A DNA stretch of 64,000 bases from positions 9,105,001 through 9,169,000 of the forward strand of contig JAFMOC010000003.1 in the NCBI GenBank assembly GCA_019802505.1. The letters are read 5' to 3'. The notes beneath the pieces were generated by a model. That model saw only the letters and a list, made by a program, of their open reading frames with translations, did not search any database and had not been told where the DNA came from. Every line of letters starts with the position of its first letter. Positions within the stretch are counted from its first letter, which is position 1. Positions 24,064 through 35,573 of this stretch are shown piece after piece. This DNA is from Corydoras sp. C115 (lineage: Eukaryota > Chordata > Actinopteri > Siluriformes > Callichthyidae). Made by a program: the position numbers and the translations under genes.

Positions 24064-24320
24064 CTATCTGAGTGCTAGCGTGTGGACCTGGTAGATCTCC
24101 TCAGGGAAGTTCTGCTGTTGCTCTTCATGAACAATGCTGAGTCCAGCTTTGGCCACCAGAAGGCGAAGTAAGGGCAGATTTCTACACACGCTGCTGTCCA
24201 CCTCATCGGGCACAACGCCATCGTATGCCACATTATCCTTTACTACGATGAGACCATCTGAACGCAGTGCGCTGCTGCAACGCCGAAGAAACTCCACCAG
24301 GTGGTCATCAGTAAGATGAC
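24064..24320 (-). CDS. ntmt1: ntmt1 terminal coding exon
   Basis: Residues 138-222 and the TAG stop, from GHLTDDHLVEFLRR through VVKDN to the conserved C-terminus YQVHTLALR. Acceptor tttactag. Confidence 0.95.
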
Positions 24321-27300
24321 CTAGTAAAAAGAGAACACGAGCCTTATCTTAATAAAAATGTATGCTGAGTGATTTAATCTGATTATTTTGTTTTTTTTTT
24401 AGGTTAATTAAATGTAATTTTCAATGGCAAAAATAATGGGTTTTTGCAAAAAAATTACAAATGTTTGTAATAGCTGACAATGACATCTCTGGATGAATTT
24501 TGATCGATTATTCTTTGTAGAATTGTTTTAATTCATATCCATTTAAGGGTTTTCCAGCATGAATGACCTGTTTAATCAAAATCAGATTTATTTGGCCAAA
24601 TATGTCACACACACCGGCGGCACGGTGGCTTAGTGGTTAGCACGTTCGCCTCTCAGCGCTAGGGATTCACGGTTCGAATCCCCATCTGGGTGGAGTTTCC
24701 ATGTTCTCCCCGTGTCCGCGTGGGTTTCCTCCGGGTTCTCCGGTTTCCTCCCACAGTCCAAAAACATGGATCAAGTTAATTGAATTCTCAAAATTGCCCC
24801 ATATAGAGTGTGTGTGTGTGAGTGAGTGTGTGCCCAGCGATGGATTGGCGCCCTGTCCTGGGTCTATCTGCCCAGCGCCCGAGACGTTCTCCCTTGGATG
24901 GGCATGGGGAACCCCACCGCGACCCTAATATAGGATAAAGCGGGAGATAATGAATGAATGAATGAATGTCACACACACATTTTTTGTGGTTGATGGTGAC
25001 TCAAGTACAGATACACGGTTACATAATTTACTGTACAATGCACATTTTAAACAAAAGATGCAGTGTGCAAGAACAATAAATGATTTGTGGATTGAACAAT
25101 TAATTAGTGAAACGGCATGAAGAAAGAAACTTTGTATGTCTGGTTGTTTTTGTGTACAGTGATCTGTAATGTCTGTCGGAGGGAAGGAAATGAATTGTGA
25201 ATTGAATTGTGTCCTGGGTGTGACAACTTAATAGTTGTGTATTGCATATGTCAAATATTGGTGACTGTTTTGCCTTCACCAGGTGTGTATGTGTTAAGTG
25301 AGTATGTCCAATGCTGCGTCTTATGTACGTTGTCTGTTCGCATCTTCTTTCAGTCAATGATTTTGGTTGAACTTCGACGTTTGGATGGATTTTGTAGTTT
25401 TTCTGCTTTGTCCCAGTCTTTTATCCACATATCGTTAATGTAATGTTATCACTTGTTTCAAATCTGAGCTTGTAGTTTAATTGTTTCTACTGTTTTCTTT
25501 ACTATCCGGTCTACTTTTTCATTTCCATCAATACCACAGTGTCCTGGTATCCAGCAGAGGTTGATAACATAATTGCATATATGAAGTATTTCTAGTTTTC
25601 CAAGGATGTTATTTAGAGGTGGATGGTAGAGTGACATTGATTTTATTTCTTGGAGACATGACCGTGAATGCATATCAGGGCCTTTTTTTTTTATCCCTCG
25701 TCTCTCAAAGACTTCCAAATGGCAATAGAAAATTAAGTGTAATAATTGCTCCCACCCCAAGCATCTTTGAGAAAGAGATGTAAGGCTGAGGAATGCTGTA
25801 GGATTAAATTGTCTTGTCAAAAAATTTAAAATGTCCTGGTAAGGTAATCTCCCAGACTTACCAATAACCCACTGAATCCAAATGACATCGTAACGTCCTG
25901 ACTGAGGCTGGAAGTCCTGCAGGCCACAGCAGAAGTAGTTTTCCACCCTCTTTCCCTCTTCACCCAGGTAGGAACGTGCTTTATCCAGAAACTCCTTGGT
26001 AACATCCACCATATCTACAGTGCGGAAAAGTGGCAGGAGCAAACGCTTTGTGATGCGGCCAATTCCTGCACCACAGTCTAGAGCACAGCCGGGTGTAGTT
26101 TTACCTTTACCCTCCTGTGAAGAGAAGTATAAAATATTTAATATACACACTATACTGCCAAAAGTTTTCACTAGCTGAATAAAAAAAAAAAAAAAAAATT
26201 GAATTCAGATGTTCCAATTACTTCCAGGTCACCTAGACATGCAGATTACTTCTACTGACTGACCTCAACCTGATACAATATCTTTAAGATGAATATGTGC
26301 TTTAAAAAAACAGTCAGAAATTATCTTAAACACTCTGAAACCTTGTGGAATGCCTTTCCAAAAGAGTTACAGCTGTTAAAAGGTGGGGAAATCATAATAA
26401 ACCCTATGGATTAAGCAAAATGTTACTCGATATTGCATGTTTAGCACACAGCTAAAAAGGTTTGCAGTTGAAAGGAGGAACAGAATAACAATAAATGTAA
26501 TGTAAACATTGAGGAAAAATCCAGATTTTTATTTTTTTTTTTAATCGAGATTATGTTTTCTTTTAGACTACACACGAGTACACAACTTTTGTTTCATTAG
26601 AAAGCTAAAATGCTCTTAGAAGATAATGAATAATTTAGACATTGCAAAATCTCAATTGTAATTATATTTAAATTGCTATATAAACTATATATACTATATT
26701 CCTAACACAAATTATGTTAATATTTATATTAATATTTAATTGCTCTGAATTGTAAATAAATATTGCACAAATGTTATTCAAATAACGATGCTCTGCATTA
26801 ACCAATTCTAATTCCATAACTGCAAATCAGCAATAAAAAAAAAAAAAAAAAAAACTCTCTAATCAAAATAATTAGAACACATATGTAGCTGCATGTTCAA
26901 TATAACATAAATGTGAGTCCTGATTTAACACAAACATTACTATGGAAAGTGACTGAACTCAAACCCAGATAGTTCTTAAGGGAATACTCGTACTGTAATT
27001 AACTAATTACAAGATGCGTAAAAATAATAACAGACATTTGGAACGATTATTTACTTCCAGTATTGCCAACACCATGGTGGTTGACTCTTTACTTATAGTC
27101 ATTCATAAATCACTAAAAAATGACCCCAATTGCCCTGGATGAAGCATTAAACTTTTTTTTTTTTTACTTTAAAACTTTAACTGCTTTTACAAAATTTGGA
27201 TTTAGGTACACCACAGGTTAAAAGTTTTATAACACTAATATTTACAGTTGCAGTTGACATTTATAGTGTTCAAGTCAAGTGAAATACCTGACTTGGTACA

Positions 27301-28230
27301 AAGGTTTTAAGGACTGATAAACATTTGGTACATTACTCTAGGTTTCTGTACACAGTTGAGAAGGTGATGAATTCTCAGTGTGTGGCACCAACTTTAATAT
27401 CTAGGAGAAGGCCTAATGGTTTGGGGCTGTTTTTACTGGATCCAGACAAACAGGCTTTCATAGCATTTTGAAACTTCATGCACAATGCTTTGGTTCAGGT
27501 CTAGTTCATATTATAGCATGACATTGAAATTAAAGCACAGGACAAATTAATAGAAAATGAAAACATGGCATAACTTACATAATTGAATTTAGAGATTTTG
27601 GATTGATTAAAATAGTCATCCATTACAGATAACATTCTTTTTACAATTTACTTTAATTAATTTAGCAGACAATAAAATTCAGGGGCTGCACGGTGGCTTA
27701 GTGGTTAGCACGTTCGCCTCTCAGCACTAGGGATTCCCGGATCGAATCCCCATCTGAGTGGAGTTTCCATGTTCTCCCCGTGTTTTCATGCTCTCCCCGT
27801 GTCCGCGTGGGTTTCCTCCGGGTTCTCCGGTTTCCTTCCACAGTCCAAAAACATGGATCAACATGGATCGCATCCAAATGCCTGAATGCCATGAGAATGT
27901 ATGTTATATTTGGACAGCATTATCCTAAGGACCCACATTCTATATATAGGAAACATTATGTGCATGCAATGGGCATCCAAACAAAGAGTTAAACCAATTC
28001 ATGTTAAAACTTGACAGCCTACATTTTTGTGCAAAATGATTTACAGCTGAGCTGTTTTTATTTATTTTTACCCCAAGGAACTTCTGCAGGAACTTCTTGG
28101 AACCATTAATGTCAATGTTGGAAATGCTGCCGTAACCACCAAGCATCCCATCCACTGTGGGTGGAATATCTTTCCAGTAATTTTCTGCCTTCATGTAGAA
28201 AGTGCTCTCATCCTCAATGAGGTCACCCAT
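24064..28230 (-). CDS. ntmt1: N-terminal Xaa-Pro-Lys N-methyltransferase 1 (3 coding exons)
   Basis: This S-adenosylmethionine-dependent enzyme methylates the alpha-amino group of proteins starting X-Pro-Lys after Met removal, such as RCC1 (known family role). Exons in transcript order are 28230-28072, 26114-25862 and 24320-24064, totalling 669 nt, 222 codons plus TAG; the mammalian protein has 223 residues. Family hallmarks are PPTVDGMLGGYG near the N-terminus, the SAM-binding CGAGIGR (67-73), WIQWVIGHL (132-140), and KDN (165-167) with DVDSSVCR-like residues around D179, matching the catalytic Asn and Asp. All splice sites are GT-AG. I chose the ATG at 28230 because it has A at -3 and G at +4 and begins MGDLIEDE. 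The frame extends three more codons upstream only through a TTG. Introns carry an I-like LINE relic, a Tc1 relic and SINEs. Confidence 0.95.
24615..24965 (+). repeat. Full-length tRNA-derived SINE with 13-bp TSD
   Basis: In the last ntmt1 intron, antisense to the gene. ATGTCACACACAC flanks it at 24602-24614 and 24966-24978. A-box-like, exact B-box-like and (AATG)n tail segments are all present. Confidence 0.95.
25095..25700 (-). pseudogene. I-like LINE RNase H region relic
   Basis: In the last ntmt1 intron, same strand. One frame reads CWIPGHCGIDGNEKVDRI, a typical RNase H block of I/Jockey-type LINEs. Downstream in another frame HTHLTHTHLVK and IFDICNTQL resemble the Cys/His tail segment that follows it. 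Stops and shifts separate the parts. Confidence 0.62.
25862..26114 (-). CDS. ntmt1: ntmt1 second coding exon
   Basis: Residues 54-137 plus one base, holding the whole SAM-binding core (ALDCGAGIGRITKR, GLQDF, YDVIWIQW). Acceptor cttcacag, donor gtaagt. An open frame runs on past the donor by chance and is not coding. Confidence 0.95.
26115..27204. other. ntmt1 intron, AT-rich, nothing recognised
   Basis: Poly-A stretches at 26182-26199 and 26837-26853 hint at old retroposon tails. No family could be named. Confidence 0.5.
27205..27545 (+). pseudogene. Highly decayed Tc1-like relic
   Basis: aggttaaaagttttataacac resembles a Tc1 inverted end. Near 27418 taatggtttggggctgtttt reads MVWGCF-like, the conserved transposase segment before the second Asp. 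The rest is unreadable. Confidence 0.45.
27683..27866 (+). repeat. SINE, 3'-truncated head fragment
   Basis: Keeps the tRNA-like head and ends after ccaaaaacatggatcaacatgg, with no tail. The block tgttctccccgtgtt is partly duplicated. Within the ntmt1 intron. Confidence 0.88.
28072..28230 (-). CDS. ntmt1: ntmt1 first coding exon
   Basis: Residues 1-53. A 13-base 5' UTR stub precedes the ATG, with an acceptor (ttttgacag) ending at 28244, so the exon runs 28243-28072. Donor gtaaaa, phase 0. Confidence 0.94.
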
Positions 28231-28520
28231 CCTCTTCAAATGTCTGTCAAAACAACAGAAAAAGGTAAGCAGCCTACATTTCTAATATGTGACTAGTAAA
28301 TGTTTGCTTAGGCTTAGTTATACTAAATTGTGTTTTAGGTATATTATTTTATTTAAACATGTCCATAAGTGATTAAAGGCATATATTGTTTATTAGAAAC
28401 AAGGATAAAATACAACTTTTCAAAAATACTAAACAAATATTTATTTAAAAACACTTAAAATAAAGAAAATAAATACTTAAATACTGAATGCTCAAGACAA
28501 CAAACACAAAATGTAGTTTT

Positions 28521-28524
<4 letters not shown>

Positions 28525-28583
<59 letters not shown>
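28525..28583. repeat. (TA)n(GA)n microsatellite
   Basis: A short TA run followed by about 23 GA units in the predicted ntmt1 5' intron. Confidence 0.95.
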
Positions 28584-28586
<3 letters not shown>

Positions 28587-29025
28587 ACATTTTGTTCAAG
28601 TATTCATAGAGGAGAACTTAATATTAGACACATACTTAGAATAAAACAGACCTTATTTAGTCTGAAAACAGATGTCATTCAATCATTTACTGCCAGCCAT
28701 AAAAGAGAGATGACATATGGCTGTAAGCTGAAGCTACTATACACAGTTGTAACTGCTCAGGTTACATGGACAGATGAAGAGTGTGAAAACGTGGATGTTT
28801 TGCAACATATAGTTTGGTGCAAATTAAAAAGTTTTTCATTTTGATTACATACAACCTGGCACAACGAAAAAGTTTCCCTAACAAGTTCACATTTCGGAAA
28901 CGAGAGCCAAATGCATGACAAGAGCCTGTGTGAAACATTGTCTTTACAGAGAAAGCATAAAAAAGATCAACTATTTTTTCTACAAAGAGTCACAAATGTA
29001 TATAAATGTATGCATGTATGACAAA

Positions 29026-29097
29026 TAAGATAAGATAACCTTTTATTATCCCACAAGGGGAAATTTGTCTCATTATGGGATCGACTTAAATACCACA
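29026..29097 (+). repeat. gataa-type repeat fragment
   Basis: ataagataagataacctttta then cccacaaggggaaatttgtc. A similar block is at 57142-57200, so this is an interspersed family of unknown class. Confidence 0.5.
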
Positions 29098-29206
29098 TGC
29101 TGGTTCTTCAGTGAAATACTATTGTTTTACACTACTTAAACGACCTTAAATTCACAAAGGTATAACATTTTGTTTTTCTAACAAAAAATATTAGAAAACT
29201 TTACAT

Positions 29207-29210
<4 letters not shown>

Positions 29211-29261
<51 letters not shown>
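29211..29261. repeat. (TA)n microsatellite
   Basis: About 25 TA units. Confidence 0.96.
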
Positions 29262-29262
<1 letters not shown>

Positions 29263-29678
29263 ACGTTTTCAAAAGGTAAAAAAAACTGAGAGCTATTAAA
29301 CTCTAACTTTAAAAGTAGACAGTATGGTGATAAACGCTGTCATAAATCATACAAATAGCAGTATATTATATTACAGTATATAAACTAATTTTACTGTATA
29401 ACAAGTACAGTTCAGATCAGAACGGTAAGTATTCGGAAACGGAAAGTAAATCTTTGTTTTACAGCTAAACGTGGAAGTAACAAATGCACAAGTGAAAAAA
29501 GACAGAGTAAAACATACGTATGCATAAATTCGGAACACATTTAACAGAAGTCATTCTGATTTCCAGCCACGTGTTGATAAAATACCTGCTGTTAGCTAAA
29601 GCAGGCTAACAAGATAGCTCTTAACAAGTGCTGCGTTCTGACTTTATATCTTAATTTCCGTATAATGTATATACTTGC

Positions 29679-29930
29679 CTTCTGTCGCGGCTACGCGTCC
29701 TTGCTGCTGTCGATCCCTAAATTAAGACATGACACTACTCATCTGGAACCTGAATACCACCGGCGATGGTGTTCGAACAGCACTGTTTCACGAACTGAGA
29801 CTTAAAAGAGTCGACTCTTCCATTACAAAAGCGTTGGAGAGGAGAGCCGAATCAATGATTCACTTTATGTTTGATCACGTGGTTTTCGATCTCTGCAATG
29901 TATGGGTTAGCGCAGAAACATTATAAGGAA
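29679..29930 (-). promoter_or_regulatory. Putative ntmt1 promoter and non-coding exon 1
   Basis: A locally CpG-containing stretch (tgtcgcggctacgcg) lies about 1.4 kb upstream of the ntmt1 start exon. Read on the minus strand it contains cagaag|gcaagt at 29679, a possible GC-type donor for the predicted 5' UTR exon. No TATA box is obvious. This is inference from position and composition. Confidence 0.33.
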
Positions 29931-29968
29931 GCACATTTCCTCCTCTAAATCAGCATTTTGATGTAATT

Positions 29969-30295
29969 CCATCCATTATCTCCCGCTTTATCCGCTAGTA
30001 GGGTCGCGGTGGGGTTCCCCATGCCCATCCAGGGGAGAACGTTTCGGGCGCTGGGCGGATAGACCCAGGACAGGGCACCAATCCATCGCTGGGCACACAC
30101 TCACACTCTATATGGGGCAATTTTGAGAATTCAATAGACCTGATCCATGTTTTTGGACTGTGGGAGGAAACCGGAGAACCTGGAGGAAACCCACGCGGAC
30201 AACATGGAAACTCCACCCACATTGAGATTCGAACCGGGAATCCCTAGCGCTGAGAGGCGAACGTGCTAACCACTAATCCACCATGCCTCCCTCTC
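29969..30295 (-). repeat. tRNA-derived SINE with 10-bp TSD
   Basis: TGATGTAATT flanks it at 29959-29968 and 30296-30305. It lies just upstream of the predicted ntmt1 promoter. Confidence 0.92.
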
Positions 30296-30433
30296 TGATG
30301 TAATTATTTAATTAATTGCTATCTCGTTTTTTAGATACTTAGAATCCACTTTAAGATACTAAATCATTATTTAGAGCTAATAGGTCGTTATTTTGAGATA
30401 CTAAATATTTAGCTTAAAATACTAAGTCGTTAT

Positions 30434-30778
30434 TTTCCATCCATCTATTATCTTCTGCTTTATCCTATATTAGGGTCGCAGGGGGGTTCCCCATGCCCAT
30501 CCAGGGGAGAACGTTTCAGGCGTTGGGCAGATACACCCAGGACAGGGCGCAAATATATCGATGTGCTCACACAGACACACACACACTTTATATCGAGTAA
30601 TTTGGAGAATTCAATTTACCTTGATCCATGTTTTTGGAATGTGGGAGGAAACCGGAGAACCCGGAGGAAATCTACGTGGACATAGGAAGAACATGGAAAC
30701 TCCACCCAGATTGGGATTCGAACCGGGAGTCCCTAGCGCTGAGAGGTGAACGTGCTAACCACTAAGCCACTGTGCCGA
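30434..30778 (-). repeat. tRNA-derived SINE inside the minisatellite
   Basis: Full-length minus copy from ccatccatctattatc to aagccactgtgccg, flanked on both sides by minisatellite units. Confidence 0.9.
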
Positions 30779-31078
30779 CCATAATACATTTATTTGCGAT
30801 AATAAATCATTGACTTTAGATATTAACTTGTTGTTTTAAGATGCTAAATCATTATTATGGGATAGTAAATCATTATTTTGATATCCGAAATCATTATTAA
30901 TATTCTATGTCATTATTTTGTGATACTAATTCATTATTTTGAGATACTAAATCATTATCCTCCTGAGACACTAAATAATTTTTATGAGATGCTAAAGCAT
31001 TAGCAATACTTAGTCGTTATTTTGAGATACTTAGTCGTTATTTTGTACTCATTACTTAAATGCTTTATTGTCAGCTCT

Positions 31079-31529
31079 AACTGCCTTCCTTGTCTGTTTC
31101 TTTTGAGGTGTCAGACCTTCATCCATGGCTCTGCCGAAGCACTACGGCTACGACGAATACTGGTTGGAACCTGGATATTATTTAGACTGGCGGTCCTGCA
31201 GGACCTCCTTAATGGACTTACATATAGTTTTCCAGTTGTTAGAGTTTTTCCATTTGTTAAATATAGTCACCCGATCTCGACACTATCTTTACATGGCTGT
31301 CCTACACTGTTGTTGCTGCCTGGCTGCTCAAGGAGGATAAGTCCCCCACTGAGTCTTGGTTCTCCCAAGGTTTCCTCCTTCAAATAACAACATAACAGGG
31401 AGTTTTTTCTTGCCACTGTCGCTTTGGCTTGCTCTTTGGGGGTTTATAGGCTTTTCATTCTGTAAAGTTGCTTTGTGAAGATGTACTGTTGTAAAAAGCG
31501 CTATATAAATAAATAACTTGAACTTGAAC
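31079..31529 (+). repeat. Interspersed repeat with L2-like 3' end
   Basis: Ends tgtaaaaagcgctatataaa then a ttgaacttgaac tail. A second copy (minus) is at 56037-56468. The tail resembles L2-clade LINE 3' ends in fish, so it is likely a SINE or LINE 3' derivative. Its short open frames are unlikely to be coding. Confidence 0.72.
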
Positions 31530-31877
31530 GTATTTTGAGATACTAGGTAATTATTTTGGAATACAATTGTTTTAAGATCAAGATTTTTAAGATTTAAGAT
31601 GTTTTAAGTTATTTAAAGTCATATTTTGATGAGATGCTATCTCATTATTTTGAAATACTCTTTAATTATCTACTAATCAAATTCTGTTATAAATTTTAAT
31701 AATTATGTATTGGTGATATTTTTTTTGGTGATATGTGAACACTAGTTTAGAGAATCACAAAGGATTTCCAGCATCACTAATCATTTATTGTTACACGTTA
31801 TAGTTTACACATCTTCCTCTTGTGGTAGTTTGTGTGCTTGCAAGCAAACTTATTTTTGATATATTTCTTTAGATAGG

Positions 31878-32224
31878 GTGGCACGGTGGCTTAGTGGTTA
31901 GCACGTTCGCCTCTCAGCGCTAGGGATTCCTGGTTTGAATCCCCATCTGGGTGGAGTTTCCATGTTCTCCCGTGTCCGTGTGGGTTTCCTCCGGGTTCTC
32001 CGGTTTCCTCCCACAGTCCAAAAACATGGATCAAGTCAATTGAGTTCTCCAAATTGCCCCATATATATTGTGTGTGTGTGTGAGTGAGGGTGTGCCCAGC
32101 GATAGGTTGGTGCCCTGTCCTGGGTGTGTCTGCCCAGCGCCCGAAACGTTCTGCCCTGGATGGGCATGGGGAACCCCACCGCGACCCTAATAGAGGATAA
32201 AGCGGAAGATAATGAATAAATGAA
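31878..32224 (+). repeat. Full-length tRNA-derived SINE with 13-bp TSD
   Basis: TTCTTTAGATAGG flanks it at 31865-31877 and 32225-32237. Little-diverged copy. Confidence 0.95.
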
Positions 32225-32237
32225 TTCTTTAGATAGG

Positions 32238-32316
32238 ATGGATGGGCATGGGGAGACCCCCCCCCCCCCCGTGTCCCTAATAGAGGATTAAGCGGAAGAT
32301 AATGGATGGATGGATT
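32238..32316 (+). repeat. SINE 3' fragment
   Basis: Only the last ~80 bases (gatgggcatgggga through the ggatggatgg tail), directly after the previous copy's duplication. It contains a run of 14 C. Confidence 0.85.
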
Positions 32317-33589
32317 AAATTATTAATAATTACAAATTAATTTTTATTTTATATTCAATTATCTATAATAATAAACTTTAGGTTTAAGAATAAAAAATAT
32401 GTTTACTGAAATTGATTTCAATTACACATCCTTGTTTCTTTACTCAATATATCAGCTTTACTAACATTATATAGATGCATTTGTAGTTCTGCAGAAGCCT
32501 GAAAGGACTTCCCTGCTGAATTAAAGTATATCAGAATCACAGAGTATTATGTATTAACATATTAATTAATTTCAAAATTTCTGTTCACTTCCTTTCATAG
32601 CGGGTCCCTCATTTGCACCGCTTCCAGACATTTTCTAATTAAATCATTACCCAATCAAATTTCAGCATCATTTGTTGCCAGGGTCAAAAAATCTGTTGCA
32701 GCCGGTAGCAATAAATAATTGTCAGTCAAAGTGTTGCTTCAACCAGATTTTGAGTTGGAGAAGTCCACCTAGCAGGCGAACGTTAAGTCTGCATATTCAC
32801 AGTCTTTGATTGGCTAGTCATGGAGTGTATGGGTTTGGTCTGACATTTTTAGCAAATCAAAACTTGTTAGAAATACAACTTTCAGCAGTAGCTTTGCAAT
32901 AGAAAAGGGCTTCTTAATGGAACTAAATACCCTCTTTTTGAGGAAAAAATTAAATGGATTGTGTGCAAATAATCAAGATTAAATCAGGATTTTGAGTGTT
33001 CATACATTCATTAATTCATTGTTTTGTTCATCGTTTTGGCGCCATCTGGTGGCCATTACAATGACGTCATCACCAATCGCCTTCCCACCTGCTTGTAATT
33101 TTCACTAATTGCCACCACTATTTATATTTCTCATTTGCCCTCAGTTCCTCCAGAGATTCTAGTTATTCATGTGTATGGTTCACGCGCTTTGAGCATTATT
33201 TATTCTGTTTGGTACCTGTCCCATTCTGTTGCACTTGTTCTATTGGAACTATTTTGTGTTACCTAGTGACCTCATGAACCAATGGGGCTTTCCAGTCCAA
33301 AGATTAACCAAAAGGTTCATTACTCAAAGCCAAACTGTTCTCACTAGTGCCACCTGCTGTTAAAAGAGAAATATGACAATCTACAGTAATCTGAGCCAGA
33401 GTATCTTTGAATGAATGTTTATATAGGAAATCAACCATCTTTGCCACTCTGTATCAATGAATATAAAGTTTGCTAGGAAATATTAGGTATTAAGTGATGA
33501 TAAACACTTAAATACAACAATGATGACACTGAATGTAAATGTGCTTATTAAACTGGGAGTGCAAGAGTGCTTTATGAATGATGTGTTTA
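32317..33589. other. Unrecognised AT-rich stretch
   Basis: No gene. Bases 33085-33135 (cacctgcttgtaattttcactaattgcc...tatttata) look like a fish LTR promoter region but no LTR ends were found. Confidence 0.45.
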
Positions 33590-33605
33590 TTAAACTTTGA
33601 GTGAA

Positions 33606-33785
33606 GGACAGTAAACTATGACAAAGAAGTATGGAGAAGGGACGAATTCAAGTTTTTTAACAGTGTTGGGGGTTAAGCGATACCTTTTTTTGGATACAAT
33701 CTTCCTAGCCTTAGAGAATACCCTTTCACATGGCACTGAGGAGGCTGTAATGCATAAAAACGTTTGTGCCAACCTATATAAATGT

Positions 33786-33856
<71 letters not shown>

Positions 33857-33990
33857 TGCTCCAGTACATGAGTGGATTTTCTTGTCTGGGCAGGTTTACT
33901 TCAGATAAGCATCTGTCAACTTCGATGGTTGCATCAACTATTGCACTCAAATTATGCATGGTCTGTCCAACAAATGCCAAAGGTACACAC
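33606..33990 (-). pseudogene. hAT transposase C-terminal relic
   Basis: The minus strand reads ASSVPCERVFSKARKIVSKK, the hAT dimerisation (hATC) motif. Before it in the transcript direction come VDATIEVDRCLSEVNLP and NPLMYWSK. A (TA)n tract separates the two halves. No upstream DDE part remains. Confidence 0.82.
33789..33853. repeat. (TA)n microsatellite inside a hAT frame
   Basis: About 32 TA units lie between the two halves of the hAT transposase relic. Confidence 0.96.
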
Positions 33991-34019
33991 ATACAAACAT
34001 ACACACACATATGCATATA

Positions 34020-35573
34020 CACTGCCCAAAAAAATAAAGGGAACACTTAAACAACACAAGATAACTCCAAGTAAATCAAACTTCTGTGAAATCAAACTAT
34101 CCACTTAGGAAGCAACACTGATTGACAATCAATTTCACATGCTGTTGTGCAAAAGAAATAGACAACAGGTGGAAATTATTGGCAATTAGCATGACACACT
34201 GAATAAAGTGTACTTCTTCTGAATAAAGTGTACTTCTACTTCTTCTCAGTACCGGTGCTTTCTGGCTGATGTTTTGGTCACTTTTGAATGTTGTTGATGC
34301 TTTCACACTCATGGTAGCATGAGACGGACTCTACAACCCACACAAGTGGCTAAGTTAGTGCAGCTCATCCAGGATGGCACATCAATGCGAGCTGTGGCAA
34401 GAAGGTTTGCTGTGTCTGTCAGCGTGGTGCCCAGAGGCTGGAGGCACTACCAGGAGACAGGCCAGTACACCAGGAGATGTGGAGGATGCCGTAAGAGGGC
34501 AACAACCCAGCAGCAGGACCGCTACCTCTACCTTTGTGCAAGGAGGAACAGGAGGAGCACTGCCAGAGCCCTGCAAAATGACCAGCAGCAGGCCACAAAT
34601 GTGCATGTGTCTGCACAAACAATTAGAAACTGACTCCATGAGGATGGTATGAGGGCCTGACATCCACAGATGGGGGTTGTGCTCACAGCCCAACACTGTG
34701 CAGGAGAACACCAGGATTGGCAAATTCGCCACTGGCGCCCTGTGCTCTTCACAGATGACAGCAGGTTCACACTGCACATGTGACAGAGTCTGGAGACACT
34801 GTGGAGAGCGATCTGCTGCCTGCAACATCCTTCAGCATGACTGGTTTGGCAGTGGGTCAGTAATGGTGTGGGGTGGCATTTCTTTGGAGGGCCGCATAGC
34901 CCTCCATGTTCTCGCCAGAGGTAGCCTGACTTCCATTAGGTACCGAGATGAGATTCTCAGACCCCTTGTGAGACCATATGCTGGTGCGGTTGGCCCTGGG
35001 TTCCTCCTAATACAGGACAATGCTAGACCTCATGTGGCTGGAGTGTGTCAGCAGTTCCTGCAAGATGAAGGCATTGAAGCTCTGGACTGGCCTGCCCATT
35101 CCCCAGACCTGAATCCAATCGAGCACATCTGGGACATCATGTCTCGCTCTATCCACCAACGTCACGTTGCACCACAGACGGTCTAGGAGTTGGCAGATGC
35201 TTTAATCCATGTCTGGGAGGAGATACCTCAGGAGACCATCCGCCACCTCATCAGGAGCATGCCCAGGCGTTGTAGGGAGGTCATACAGGCACGTGGAGGC
35301 CACACACAATACTTAGTCTCATTTTGACTTGTTTTAAAGACATTACATCAAAGTTGGATCAGCCTGTACTGTGTTTTTTCACTTTAATTTTGTGTGTGAC
35401 TCCAAATCTAGGCCTCCATTGGTTAATAATTTTGATTTTCATTGATGATTTTTGTGTGATTTTGTTTTCAGCACATTCAACTTTGTACAGAACAAAGTAT
35501 TCAATGAGAATATTTCATTCATTTAGATCTAGGATGTGTTATTTGAGTGTTCCCTTTATTTTTTTGAGCAGTG
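34020..35573 (+). mobile_element. Tc1-like transposon, full length but inactive
   Basis: TA-flanked 1554-bp element with inverted ends CACTGCCCAAAAAAATAAAG at the left and the complement of ctttatttttttgagcagtg at the right. Same family as the truncated copy at 18055-19285. Its transposase is broken. Confidence 0.92.
34319..35325 (+). pseudogene. Tc1 transposase with stops and shifts
   Basis: The first piece (34319-34633) has the helix-turn-helix LVQLIQDGTSMRAVARRF and stops at a TGA after QTIRN. The next long frame (34677-35186) holds the catalytic core: VWGGISLEG, QDNARPHVA and SPDLNPIEHIWD. It ends at TAG before the final ~45 codons, which continue to about 35325. At least two premature stops, so not functional. 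Confidence 0.88.

Larger units (their letters stand above)
30325..31660. repeat. Diverged ~21-bp minisatellite, interrupted
   Basis: Tandem copies of a unit close to TCATTATTTTGAGATACTAAG fill 30325-30433, 30781-31055 and 31530-31660. Two retroposons split the array. Copies vary at several positions, so it is old. Confidence 0.82.

Noticed and set aside
25458..26171. 237-codon frame as a single longer methyltransferase
   Set aside because: The methyltransferase part ends at a good donor (25862) and the conserved remainder is in the exon at 24320-24064. The extension becomes LINE sequence.
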